A DNA stretch of 64,000 bases. It comes from Furcasterigmium furcatum. Lineage: Eukaryota > Ascomycota > Sordariomycetes > Glomerellales > Plectosphaerellaceae. Within the stretch, counting starts at the first letter, position 1. Each line of letters starts with the position of its first letter. The position numbers and the translations under genes were made by a program. Below, one piece after another: positions 36,201 to 48,137 of this stretch. A model generated the notes under the pieces. That model was not told where the DNA came from. It saw only the letters and a program-made list of their open reading frames with translations, and did not search any database. The stretch covers positions 5,987,626 to 6,051,625 of the forward strand of contig BCIA01000002.1 of the NCBI GenBank assembly GCA_001599815.1, given 5' to 3'.

Positions 36201-37696
36201 TTCTTTCCAGCGTGTTGCCACGGTTGCTCAGTGCGTCTACGACCGCACGGGGAACGGAGCTTCATTCTCCTCGTTGTCGGCACCGATATCAAGAATCTGG
36301 ACGCTCTCTCTCCAACAGCAGGAAACCAATGCGGCTTTGTGAGACAAGAACGCATCTTCCTGCTGAAAAGAAGCAATTTATGTCTGGGCACCGGACATGT
36401 TTCGGAGCGGGTCGTCGTCAAGCCGCTTCCGACCGAGTCCGGCCCGGAGCGGCAGGTTCGGCCCCAGCCGCTAGTCCTGCATGCCAGCCCTGATGGAGTA
36501 CGCCCCTTGCACGCCTGCGTCGCCGCTAATCATGGGCTCCAAAGCTTTTCAGAGACGTGCTCTCTGACGTCAGGTAAGGCCACAGTTCGCTTGCGCAGCC
36601 TCGTCAGCTATTCGGCATCGAAGCTGATCCCTCGTGCTGTCTCTCTGTCGGCTGAGGGAGGCCTGGAATCGCGATGATCATACGTCAAGTCCCTTGCCAA
36701 AGTGACGCCTCCGTTTGACTCATGATCTGGAGGTGGGACGTCGCAGTGTTTTACTGGGCGACCAGCAGTCTGTGCCTCAATTGGCAGGCCACCCAAAAGA
36801 AACGGCTTCTCACGAGCAGACGTGGGATTGAACCCACTCGACACCGCCTGAACTATGCGAAGTTCTTCTGAGAACAAGAAACCATTATGGACCAGCATCC
36901 GCCCGGGCTCCATGTTTTAGCCCCCAACGAGAAGGAATGGGCTCATGCCAACGCACCAGCATTGACACTGGAGTCGGACCAAGCTAGACATGTACGTCCG
37001 TACTTGAGTTTACACACCATGAGCCAAATAAGGATAGGCTCTTCGCAGCCTGGCATCAGAAGACAAATGGGACTGAATCAGAGAAGGGTAGATCGTCGCG
37101 TTATGAGTAGGAACATATTTTCAAGGAATATACCTGTCCCACTGGCAATCCCGTCACTTGCGTTCAGGAATCGAATCTGGCTGTGATATGGTGCCTCGCC
37201 GGCGCGTTGATTGGGCCTCGATCTCCCTTGCCCGAACGCAGGATGGATGGCGCGATATGGTCTGGCATGTCACTCATCGCGCTGAGATGCCGTTGCCAGC
37301 TACTGCATTGCTCGCTTTGCCCTTCTCGATTTGGCCTGGGGGCGTCCACATCGCGGCGGCCGCTGCTGCATGTTTCAGTAGACCCAGTTTTCGGGACGGT
37401 TGGATCGGTCCGCCGCCGTGATCCGCGCCGCCCGCCGTAAATGGGTCCCGTCCGGGCCCATGATGACCGGCGCGCGCGGCGAGCTAGGCTCTCGGGCTGC
37501 CCCGGCGCTAGGAGGCGGCCGTGGGTGATAGACTTTGATACTGCCTAAGTAGCCGGCCGGCGATGCTCAACCAACGGTTTCTAGGGGCTCTACTTCTTCT
37601 TCAAAGATTGCATTGGTATCTTAACGTGATCTAAGCGTGATCTATCGAGTCTAACCCTCCCTCAACGTATGGTCGTGAGGCGTCGTGCGGCCACAT
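30258..37696. other. 7.4-kb gene-poor region
   Basis: Starts with the 3' end of the Zn2Cys6 gene. No exon chain, RNA gene or transposon could be supported on either strand. A T-arm-like sequence at 36825-36845 was examined and rejected as a tRNA. Confidence 0.5.
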
Positions 37697-39386
37697 TTAT
37701 GCGGCGCTGCTCAGCATCCTCTCCGGGGTGGGCGTGGTCGACCTCGTCTCCACGGCCATTTCCTCCCTGAAGCCCATGTGGCCGCCGTTGAGCGCGCCTC
37801 TCTCGAATACGAAGCACCGCTCTGCAAAGACGCCGTTTTCGTTCTGGCACCGCCATGCCGTGCTGTAGCGGCGGACCATGACGCGGCGCCACCCGCCGAC
37901 GTTGATGACGACGCGGCGCCACGGCTGCTGTGCCGCCCCCGCCCACGCGGCCATTTCCTCCTTGCAGCGTTGCAGAAACTCAAAGGTCCGCAACGCGGCG
38001 TCTTGGTCGCGGTCGACGCCCGGGTGGACGACCTCGAGGGGATGCAGGACGGTTTGGACGTGCAACGTCAGTGTGTGCAGTTTTCGGAACGTGCAGATGG
38101 CGCGCAGGAAGTCGGGCGGGTCGCAAAAGGCTATGTCCATGTCGAGTTCGAGGGTGTGGACGTAGGGCATCCGTCGGCCGAGGGCTGCCAGGTCGGCTGG
38201 CCAGATGGTCGGGCAGCGGCGGTCGTCCTCGCCGAAGCCGACGTGATCCCGGAAGCGAAGAACCTCGAGGGTCGATGAGTGTGCCTGGATGGCATCCAAC
38301 GGAAACAAAGCAGTATGGCAGGTGATGCTCAAGGTGTGTAGAGCCCTGATGTTTTGTTTCACAAGCACGTAGAGACCCCTGGTCGCCTCCTGTCTCCTGT
38401 CGGCGAGGAGGTGTGCACTGAAATCCTCGCAGTGGAGATACTTCAACTCTGAAAGGTCCCTGAAATTGACCGATGCCAGGAAGTTGAAAATGGGAACCGA
38501 GTCCAACTTGAGCGAATCGAGTCGTGAAAAGTCCCAGTGCCTCGCGACGTCTTCTCTTGAGTGGTTCCAATCGTACGACTTGAGTATTAAGTCCCTGAAC
38601 GCAGGCATACGTTCGCCAGGGGAAAATTGGAAGTTTGTACCTTGTCCCCGGTCCTCGTAGTGGAAGGTTTTGAGCTGAGTTGACAGCAGCAAAAGGTGCT
38701 TGAGCGAGCTCAGTTTCGTTGTCAGGGGAGGAGCCGGACTGGCAAGCTTGAGAGACACTAGCAGGTCTGTCGGGATCGCCCGGAGGTAAGTGTCTTTGAG
38801 AGGACCGGTAAACTCACGCAGCGGCAATCCCTCTACATGTAATGTCGTCTTGTGGAAGCGAGCCTGCTGCTGGTCGAGCAAGTCGGATGGAAGCCAGAAA
38901 CGGCCGCTCTGAAAACTTCCTTCGACGTAACACCATCTAAGTAGAGTAAGAAAGAGAAACTCGAAAGGTCATGAACTGCCTTCGGCATACCTCACAGAGA
39001 GTAGCCGCCGGATGTTGGCTAATACTCTCCCAATTCCCGACGGGTCAAGGTCGCTTCGCGCAACGACATGGTTGGTGTAAGTGGCAACGTTGGCCAGGAG
39101 GTTGGGATACCTGAGCTCCGCATCGGGTGCCACAATGTTGTCATTGAGAGTCAAGACACGGTAGACGATGGGCGTTGCGAGAGCCTCAAATGTCCGCGAG
39201 AGGCAACGGGCAGCTGCAGCGGCTCGGCGGTCGATGTCTCGCAGCTGGGTCGACAGGTCAGCGGTGGTACAGGATCGATGGGTCCGTAGGACATACGTGT
39301 TCGAGAATGAGGGCGATCAGTTCCGGGCTGAGATCATCTAGGGACCATCGTTGAGATGCACCTCGGTGAGATGATGAAGTCGCCAT
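37697..39386 (-). CDS. F-box protein with leucine-rich-repeat-like tail
   Basis: Exons 39386-39297, 39244-38991 and 38936-37697 give 527 residues; introns are 52 and 54 bp, and the first has a CTGAC branch point. The N-terminus carries an F-box-like helix (WSLDDLSPELIALILEH at about 14-30, then RRAAAAARCLSRTFEALATPIVYRVLTL), the layout of Sordariomycete F-box proteins. The rest is a series of irregular Leu-rich segments (LSSLKHLLLLSTQLKTFHY, RLDSLKLDSVPIF, LSELKYLHCEDF, LHTLSITCHTALF, HTLELDMDIAF), consistent with a degenerate LRR substrate-binding surface. Such proteins bring substrates to SCF ubiquitin ligase through Skp1. The target is unknown. Fungal genomes hold dozens of such fast-evolving genes. 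Confidence 0.83.
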
Positions 39387-42077
39387 TCGCCACCAACGTG
39401 GCCGAGTCCCAACGACAAGTGAAGGCGATCGACTTCGGGGGACGAGTCCGTCATGGGATGGTTGAAAGACGAGACAGGGGGACCAACAGCTCTTGGGGCT
39501 AGGAGGAGGACCAGCGTGGCTTAATAGAAGCTCGGTGAGGGTCAGGGCAGGCTATTGAGGCGATGTTAGGGTCCTGGTCCATGCCCGATTCGGGGCTAAT
39601 ATCATGATCCGCTCGGTGACAGCCGCACTATGCTGTTTAAGGAGAATGTCACGAACCAGGAGGAAGAACCACAGGTCCGGCCGGGGCGGAGAAGGACCAC
39701 AGCTCTCGCCCGAGTATCCGGATGTCAAGAGCCCAACCCGGTCGACTGGAGCCAGGCGGTGATGTTGGTGAGTTGTGACAATGGGTCCCTGCAGGTGAGC
39801 ACGGAGGTTCGGTAGTGCTTCACCAGTAGAAAGTCGACGATCCGCAGCCAGGTGGAGGATGGATGGGGTCGATCTCTATCGGCCGGGAAGTTGGCGTGCC
39901 GTTAGGTGGTCGCGTGATGCCGGAGAGAGAAAAGAATGGTTTCTCGTGGGCGTTGAAGTAGACGACCGACGACGAGGTCCCTTCGCTGGATCATTGTGGG
40001 CAAGGAGGGCGCCCATGGCGTCTTCGAACTTGATATCTCCGTTAGGAATCGAGAGAAGCGTGGCCACAACAGGCATGACTCGTCGAGATGGGCAAGGGAG
40101 ACACGCAGGAGCATCTCCGTGTTTCGTTTCGAACCGACTGGACGCACGCGCAACGCAGGCAGGAGACGATGCAAGTGTGCAGTTCGCAAGAATGTCCCCA
40201 AAAGGGAATTGGGGCGAAGGACGAGCCAGTCGCTCCCCCGCCATCGCCTTAGCGTGCCCTCTTAGCGGCATTCGGTGTCCGAGGTGGGGGGCCAATGGGG
40301 GCTCCTTCCCTGTACGAAGAAGCCCTGCGAACGCTCTGGGTTGTTTCCATCTTTCCATCCGGTCTCATGGATCTTCACTTTCATCCCGTCCCACCTCACG
40401 ACTCCAGATTTTAGGATGCGAGCAGCGAATCGGAATCCTCTCCACGTCTGAGCACGGCAGGTCTGCCTTTCCACGAGCAAAGGTGTCATCGTCTCAGCTC
40501 GTCGGCCCGCCCGAAGGCGTGGGGTCTGGTCCTGGGAATCTCGCGACTCGACCTCCACGAGCAGCAAGCCACACACGGCCACCAAACGACGATCCAATCG
40601 CTTGCCGCCGAGGGCGTTCGAATTCTCCGATGCCAAACTGGAAGCCGTGACTTCGTCCAATCTGCTCGCCACCGGCTGGCTGGGAAGCCCCTGTTCCCCG
40701 CCGTCTGTGCTGAAGCTGCCTGGATCCGGACGACGAGCCTCTCATCAAACAACTCCTGTGCCTCCGGGAGGTGGGCGGCAACTCGCTCAAGATCTCCTCG
40801 ACCGCTCCTATCACAACCATTGTGCTCGATAATATCTTCTGCCCACGCACTCCTACCCTCAGGACCACACCACTGACGTGTCCGCCGCAAAAGGACCAAC
40901 GCCGAACCTCTGCATCACTGATCCACGCATTTACCCAGCTACAAGGGCCCTAACCACCTGTCATACCCGCTCGCTTGCGCCCTCCCCATGCATGATGCCG
41001 CACCTTTTGCAGAGGCGATCAGTCCTATTCTGGTTCGTGTCGCGATGTCAGCGCCGCCTGCATGCAATGCACCTCGCGGGCACGACGCCTCTCGGGACCC
41101 CAGTACATAGCTCCTCCGCCATCAGCGCCATCGGTACCGTCACCGGGCTCTGACAGGACACCAAAGTGCCTCCTCATCTCCCAAGGGTCCTTTCGTGTGA
41201 CCCGTGCCGCTGTCAAGAACCACTATCCTGGTCGTCCGCCAAGCAGGATGCACTGCCAGACCGTACCGAGAGCCTCATCGCGTAATCCCATTCCGCCCGG
41301 TTGACCTCACCGACTATACACACAGAATGTGTACACGGCGTTTGGCATCTGCTGGTCAGCGGGCCCCGGGCAAGTTGCAGTGATGCGAGTGGCTCGCTGG
41401 GACGACCCTGGTCTCTGCAGATGCTCACCTGCACGCACATGCCCGGCTTCACTCGGTTCTTCTGTGCCTGATATCGGGCATGTCGCCAGAACAATCACCG
41501 GCGCGAGGTCGCCGACACTCGCCTCTGTCGTGGCATTGCTATGCTATGACAGTCAGATCATTATGCGTCAGGTGCGGTGGCCAATATTGGTTTCCGGACC
41601 ATGGTCGAGTCGGTCCTGAGCTGCGACTGTGAATTCTAGGCGCTCGAAGTGTTCTCGCTAAGGGTTGAGCGTGCGAGCGGAACATGTTCCGGGATACGAA
41701 CGGAATTGGTCGCCAGTCACGAAAAAGGACCTGGCTTGGAGGAAAGCCATCTCGAAAATTCGTAAGTGTGTTCTTCTCGTCACTCCCGAAATAGGACAGA
41801 CTGGCTGGATTCGGCGATATGCTTCGAATTATGCGCTGGGATCTGCAATAGAATAGGTCCGCCCACACGAAGTTCGTGCGGTGCCAAGTGCCGGAGCTGG
41901 AAAAGATGCGTCGCATGCTGCTTCCACTATCCATCCACAGTCCTTCCTCTCTCTCCTCATATCATCACCCGTCTCATCTCATCTCCTGCACATCCGTGGA
42001 AAATGTCAATGTCAAAATGCCTGGCCTCAAAAATGTACGTGAATCCTCTCCCCTCGCGGTACGTCGTCTCCTACTGT
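39387..42077. other. Intergenic stretch
   Basis: 2.7 kb with no exon chain I can support. Fragments on the minus strand between 39760 and 40350 look faintly protein-like in two frames, but no start, splice sites or family match hold them together. They could be remains of a decayed gene. Confidence 0.4.
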
Positions 42078-43841
42078 TCAAAGCCTTCTCGGTGGCTCCG
42101 CCCGCTTGGGCGATGACTCGTACAGATCATTAGAACCGTACAAGTCCTCGTCATCATCGGCATGACGCGCAGAGCTTCCCTGCGTCGGCCCCGTTGCGCC
42201 GCCGTGCATGGTCGTGTGGCCGTACGCGCTGTCCTGACGGTCAAGGTAGCTCGGTGTGGGGTTGAAGCCGGGATGGAAGGGCTCGAAGGCCAGCCTGGGC
42301 TCCTCGGCCGACACCTCGTTAGTGGAAGCCGGGGGATCCAGCGGCGCCTTTCTCGGGGGCGGAGGTGCGGTCTCGGGGTGAGGGTCTCGGAAGGGGTCTT
42401 CCTCGTCGGTTTGCGCTGCGGGAGGGGTGGGCTGCTGCTTGGGCGGCGCCGCCGGGGGAGGGGGGCCTGGCGGCGGCTCGAAAGCCTCTTCCCGGCTCTT
42501 GCTGGGCGTCTTGCGCGAGAAGAGTTTGGAGATGGAGCTGGAGGACTGGCTTTGGGGCGGAGGCGGTTGCTGTTGCTGCGGCGGTTGCTGGTATGACGGG
42601 CGGGTGTTGGGCGGAGGAACTGGGGGTTCCTCGGAGCCGATGGCGGGCGACATGACGGTGGGAGAGTTGTGCTCGGACTGAACGTTCAAGCCCAGCTTCT
42701 TGCGGGCGCTGAGCACGGCGCGCTGGTGCTGGTTCAGGGAAGACTGGAGCTGCTCGTTCGTGTCGATGATGGCCTCCATGGTGTCGTTGTCGGGTGCGGG
42801 GTCCTCGGCGAGCATGTACATCTGCATGCTTCGGGATGCGCTCTGGCAGCGGTCGGCAAACTCCTTGACGAGGTCGTTGTCCAGGAGCTCCTCGGGCGGG
42901 CTGTTCAGGACGACCTGGGAGAGAAGCTTGGCGGAGGTGCGAGCTTCCTCGAGGCGGCTGGCGAGCTCGACGGGGTTGGGGAGCCTCCGGTTCGAGTGCG
43001 AGCGGGCAAAGTAGTTCTGCGACTGCTGGAGGTGCTGCCACGGCGGGCTCTGCATCATGGGCGTCGGCGGGTGTCGAGGCTGTGGCGGGTGATTAGTTCC
43101 ATCTGTCCCACGGCACCAGGTAAACGGAGTTGGTGGCTCTCTCTTACCGCTTTGCTCAAGGCACGCTCTTTTTCGTCTTTCCACATGGTAATAAGCTCAG
43201 CGAGGTTCTCGTCGTCCGCTTTTGTGTGCTCGAAAACGTCCAGGGTCTCCATCAGGATCTGCTGCACGCTGGGGTCGCGATGCGCCCTGAGGAGGTCTCG
43301 CACGGTGTCGACGAACTTCTTGTCAATGTTACGGGTGAAGCTCTTTCCGGGGTTGTCGGTCAGGATGCGCATGACCATGATCGCATTGTACTGCCACGAG
43401 GACTTGGCCTTGTAGTCCTTGTTGAGGTACTTGCGGATCTGCCGGGCGCACTCTGCGGCGGCGGCCGGGGAGGATTCGGCGGCATCGACGATGGGAGGGA
43501 GGTAGAGCACCTCGTCGCCCTGCTTGTTCGACTTGCCTGCTTCGCAGAATTGTTTCTGGCGAGGTAGCGCTGTCAGCTGGTGGGAGATTTTCGAGGTTCC
43601 GTGGATGCAGGGAGGTCATACCAGGCTACGAATGGCGCCAGCTTCGACTGATTCGTTTGGAGGTGCGACGGAGGGATCGTCGCTGCTGCTGCCTCCGCCG
43701 AGGCCTGGATCGCAAGAACGTCAGCAATGGGGTCCAGTCAGCGCATTGGGATTTGCGCAACGGGTTGGCCGCACCGGTCCCTGTTCTCTTCTTGATGGTT
43801 CCTATCATCCGATTCATGCTGAGCCCTTTCATTGACGGCAT
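42078..43841 (-). CDS. VHS-GAT domain protein, Lsb5-like
   Basis: Exons 43841-43775, 43704-43622, 43555-43148 and 43079-42078 give 519 residues; introns are 70, 66 and 68 bp. The basic N-terminus (MKGLSMNRMIGTIKKRTGT) is followed by a VHS domain at about 51-190 (IRKYLNKDYKAKSSWQYNA, LLRAHRDPSVQQILMETL, LITMWKDEKE). A GAT domain at about 220-316 follows (LASRLEEARTSAKLLSQVV, LVKEFADRCQSASRSMQMYM, IIDTNEQLQSSLNQHQRAVL). The last 200 residues are Pro/Gln rich, with a DPF motif (EEDPFRDP). The order VHS-GAT-tail without a gamma-ear points to yeast Lsb5, which links ubiquitin-bearing cargo, actin assembly (Las17) and Arf3 at endocytic sites. GGA adaptors are excluded by the missing ear. The GTGCGG donor of intron 1 is the only choice that keeps the GLGGGSSSDDPSV frame. 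Confidence 0.87.
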
Positions 43842-45317
43842 CTTGGCGGTGTGGACCGGAGCTCGAGGAAGTGAGTGCGTGCCGACTGTGCCGAAAGGAC
43901 GAGGAGTGGTTCGAGGTTGGGGAGTTTCAAGTTGTTGCAACGGTCGTCGACGGCGGCGGTGAGTTGCTTGATGGGAGGACTCGGAGGGGATGTAGGAGGG
44001 GAAGAATAAATCGCTGGGATGCCACGCTCAGTCGAGAAATGCAGTGACGCGCAACCAGGGTGACGTTGGGAGGCGGCGTTGCAGTGGTCACAGTTGAGGA
44101 TGGATGGAGACGGCAGGCGAGTCGTAGGTGCCCCGAAGTGGCAGGGGACTAGGAGACGGATTGGCTGCAGGGGGCTTGGGGAGGGGCGCTAGAGAGGTAC
44201 CGCAGCGCTGTCAGTACGAGTATCCCAAGTACAAGTACCGGTGCCGGCGTTAAAATGGAAGGGGAACGGAAGCTTGCTTGCTTCCAGACAAGTTTCTTTC
44301 CTCCACGACCGTGCTTGCGCGTCCGTCGATGATGGAGACACAATGTCCACGTCGTGTGACCTGAGATGCCTTCAAGCGACGGCACCCTTTTGATTGCGAT
44401 TGTGTGTCTCAATGCGCGGCCTGCCTGCGAACTAGGGGTTGGCCCTCTTCTTATTATTCCTGATGAGCTGTTCCTGTTGACCCTGAGTTCTGTTGGTGAC
44501 GAGCAGGGGTCTTGCCTGTCCTGGCGCCAGGTGCGACCGATAATGCAAGAGCTCCCCGAGGAGGAACTGGGACCAATCGATGCACTTGCTGTGCGGCCTG
44601 TGCCTCACGGTGCCTGGAGTTGAAAGAGTCATATTAGTCGGGTCCGGGTCCGGGCTCGGTGATATTTGGATCTTTGGGGTTGAAATCAGGCAGAAGGTGG
44701 ACCAGACTGGGGAAAGCATAGGCTGATGGCATGACGGGAGATGGCATCCATGTGTTTTTACACGTTCCTTGCCTGCCCATTCGCGTTGTACACGCGACGC
44801 CAGGTCCTGTATCCGCCCTCGGGAGATACTTCGGCGATATCGTGAGGAGGAACATGACCAAACTCCGGGACCCCTCCCGAGTCCTTGACCGACTCTCGGC
44901 CAAGACGACGGGAGTCAGTTGGGCGACACAGCCCCCTTCAAGCAACGCAAACAGACTTGCAGGAGGATGCGCAAGCCGTAGGTACCATTTAGTCCCCGGC
45001 CGCCTGGACGCGTATGTACTGACGGCGCTTGCCTCGCTTGCCTCACAGCTTCGTCAGCCGGGCCCGGCGGCGGTGCGGAGGCGTTGAGTCCCCTCATTGC
45101 CCCTCACAAGCTGTCGCTGATCTTCTCCACAACTTGACCTTCAGGGTCCGGTCGTTGAAACACGCTGAAGATCAAGGGAAGGAAGCTAAGAATAGAGTGC
45201 AATCAACCCGCAACGGCCGACGTTAACTTTCATAGTAACTGTAATTTTATGCATGTTTCTGTGTTCTACAGACTACAGCTCCCCAGTCATCTGCCCATCC
45301 GGCCGTGAGGCGCGCGT
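43842..45317. other. Intergenic stretch
   Basis: Upstream of the VHS-GAT gene and downstream of the UBX gene. Nothing coding could be supported. Confidence 0.5.
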
Positions 45318-46926
45318 CTAAGACGATTCCTCGCCCTCCGACTCGGACTCGGGCACCGCATCCTCGACAATCAAGTTGCCTGAGCGGCCGATCTTCTCGC
45401 GTATCGTGATGCTCTCGCTGGGCTCGTACACTTCCCTCGGCATGACCGACGCGATGCGAAATTCGTACTCGTGGTCGTAGCCTGCCGGCGCAGCAGGTGC
45501 TGACTCTGGCAGTTCCTCCAGGTGCTCGTAGCATTCCACAAATGCGTAGAGAGACTCCATCGTCGTCTCGTTGCGGAATCGCCGGACGATGCGACCTGCC
45601 CCCGACGACTCGGGCATCTTGACCGCGATACGCACAACGTCCTTGTCGCTGGCAGGCGGTTCCGCCTCGATCGTCGTGGCCCGCCAGAGCTTCCATTGCG
45701 CGCGTTGTTCTGCTCGCCTGGCCTCGTTCTCGGCTTCTTCCTCTGCCCTCTCGGCGGCCTCCTTGGCAGCCTGCTCCTCCTTGCGCCTCTGTTGCGCGCG
45801 CGCACGATCCTTCTCCAAGGACCGCTCGTAGGCCTTCTCCTGTTCGTCCCGCAGGTTCCTCGAGAACTCCTGTGCTGTCCTCTCCGCCCTGACGCCGGCC
45901 AGGTCTGGCGCGTACTTGTTGATAGCTGTCTGCGCCTCCGAGAGATATGTAGAGGGAGGCATCGGCCCGGCCAGGCGCTTGACGATACTCATCCTTGTGC
46001 TGCCCTCCTTGGGCGTGAGGCACACGATGGCCGAGAAGGGATACTTGGTGCAGTTGTACTCCTGCGCCACCTGATATGCCTCCGAGTCCAGCACGTTGCC
46101 GCCCCAGAGAATGATGTTGTTTGCCGGATCCTTGATGAAGTTGACGACATCCTGCGCCAGCAAGGTCTCCTTGGCGAAGGACGCAGTGTCATCGTGCTCG
46201 GGGGACATGAGGACCACCCAGAGGAACTTGAGGTCCTTCTTGGCAAGGTCTTGGGCCTGGGCGATTCCGCCCTCGAACCACGGCAGTTCGTTGGACCCAT
46301 ACTCCTCCTCGAACTCGCGCTTAAACCTTGCCGCGGTGTCCTGGGGCATGAGCATCTTACGGCCATTCGTGCTCCTCAGGCCCGTCGCGACCCCACCGGT
46401 GAGTGCTCGTGGTCGGATCGGCGCCGGCAGGAAGCTGAAGAGATACCAGACGGTGCGAAACAGTCTTCCGATCAGGCTAAACCCGAAGCTGAACGGGGCC
46501 AGGACAAGTCCAACAATAAAGGGCGAGTGATGGACCCGGTGTGGTTGCGGCACGACGCGGGGGGCGGGGTCGGGGCGAGCGGTTCGTCGAGGCACGCCTG
46601 GGGATGTAAAAAAGCTCTCTTGGAGGTTTTCATGTCTCGCTGTCGTGCGTGGGATGTCTTGCTGCTGCTGGGCCATGGCCTCTGCGACTGGATCGGGGCC
46701 TTCGCCATCGAAGAACTTCGCAATAGCGATCTGGAGGTTTGTGGTGTCAGCAGCGAACTGTCGTTCCAAGGAGAATCGTGTTAGGTACCTGGACATTCCA
46801 CTGTGATCGTTGAAGAAGCGGTACCGCATCTTTGATTTCCTGGTCTGTGACCGCCGTATACTGCTGCAGAGCCTCCTGCTGACTCGGCGTCAGCTGGCCG
46901 AGGTCGAAGTCGCCCTCGCTCGCCAT
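45318..46926 (-). CDS. UBA-UAS-UBX ERAD protein (Ubx2/FAF2-like)
   Basis: Exons 46926-46789 and 46730-45318 give 516 residues; the intron is 58 bp. The domains match FAF2/UBXD8 and yeast Ubx2. A UBA-like domain spans about 8-55 (LTPSQQEALQQYTAVT, AIAKFFDGEG). A hydrophobic hairpin spans about 117-147 (FIVGLVLAPFSFGFSLIGRL) and inserts in the ER or lipid-droplet membrane. A thioredoxin-like UAS domain spans about 177-310 (DLKFLWVVLMSPEHDDT, FIKDPANNIILWGGNV). A charged coiled coil follows at about 330-395, then a UBX domain at about 400-490 (RIAVKMPESSGAGRIVRRF, MPREVY). UBX recruits Cdc48/p97, so the protein should link ER-associated degradation to the segregase. The tail is acidic. It is divergent with PAN3. 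Confidence 0.93.
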
Positions 46927-48137
46927 GTCGGAGAGAAAGGCAGCTAGAAATTTGGATCTTCGAGTAGCGCGCTCGCCGGGTCGTTTGGTGCCGGAGTGAA
47001 TCAATCTATCGAGAAGAAGCAAAGGTTGGGATTCGAAGATGGGTCGAAAGGAAACAGCTCGGGCACCTCGGGCGATTCAGAAGCTGAGGCCGAGGCTGCA
47101 GCTATGCGAGGGAAATGTAGAAAAACAAACGTGAAGGTCTAAGAAGCTCTTTGAAGCTCGAGGACCAGCTGCAGTTTGCGGTCCGAGATCGTGTTGCTCA
47201 GTCCTAAGTTTCTTTGCTGCAGGCCGCCACGGAAGGAAGTGGACGCCTCTTGGAGCTCAGGCTTGCTGGTCTGGTCAAGTGCCCAGTGACGACACCTGGC
47301 TCCCCCGGATGTGGTCGGGTGGGTCCCTCCGCCGTGCCTTGCAGTGGGGCTCACCTGATAGGCGGACGATGGAGGCATGGCAATTCGGCTTATCGGGGCG
47401 AGAAACTGTGACTGTAATCTGCCCATTGAAGAGACCTGCAGGCAGTAAGTTTCGAAAAGAAAGGGTACAGCAAGAGCAAAACACCATGATTCTATCTTTT
47501 TTGGGGCCGTTATGGTCATGGAGATAGCTTCACCGCTCCCAAAATCACCAGAAGCTCGCATGCTGCTGCTCTCTTAGTCGCATGGTGCATGCAGTAATGC
47601 GAACTTGCCCCTCCAATGTAGGGTCCCGCGCCTGGGCATGTCCGAAGCCGCTACGGTGGGGAATCCTGGGCCTTGGAGCGGTTTCCCGCTGCCGTGTTGG
47701 ATCGCCAAACTTGACCACCGTCAACGCTTTGGGCCCCAGCGCGCGCATCCCAACAGCATCGCGACCTCGCCCGGCTGGGCCCCTTTCTTTCCTGTGACGC
47801 GCGGTCGCTCTCAGGCGATCCAACGACTGCCACTCCCGATTGTCGCAGAGCCCATGACCGACACGACAACAAATCCGAATTGAATCATGGGCAAAGCCGC
47901 TGCATCTCAGGTGCGTGAACTGAACGGCGGGCGCCTCCTCCAATCCGCTGCCCCACGCGTTCCCTTCCGCGACATGACATCCCTTGACGACCGTCGCTTG
48001 CCGAGTACCTCCTCGACGATGTTTCGGGTGTCGAGTCCTCCCGTGTCTCTGTCACACGCCAGTCGCTACTTCCTGCTGACTCGACGCGCTCTCCAGATGT
48101 AAAATCGGCCACACGCGGCACCCTTCCTACAGCAACC
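46927..48137. promoter_or_regulatory. Divergent upstream region of the UBX gene and PAN3
   Basis: 1.2 kb between start codons facing away from each other, so it holds both promoters and leaders. No further gene, clear TATA box or repeat seen. Confidence 0.5.

Noticed and set aside
36795..36880. tRNA-like T-arm on the minus strand (GTGGGTTCAATCCCAC)
   Set aside because: The loop is one base short, the following bases have no 5' partner for an acceptor stem, and no A box is placed correctly.
39760..40350. Possible decayed gene upstream of the F-box gene
   Set aside because: Protein-like fragments occur in different frames, but no start, introns or homology could be fixed.
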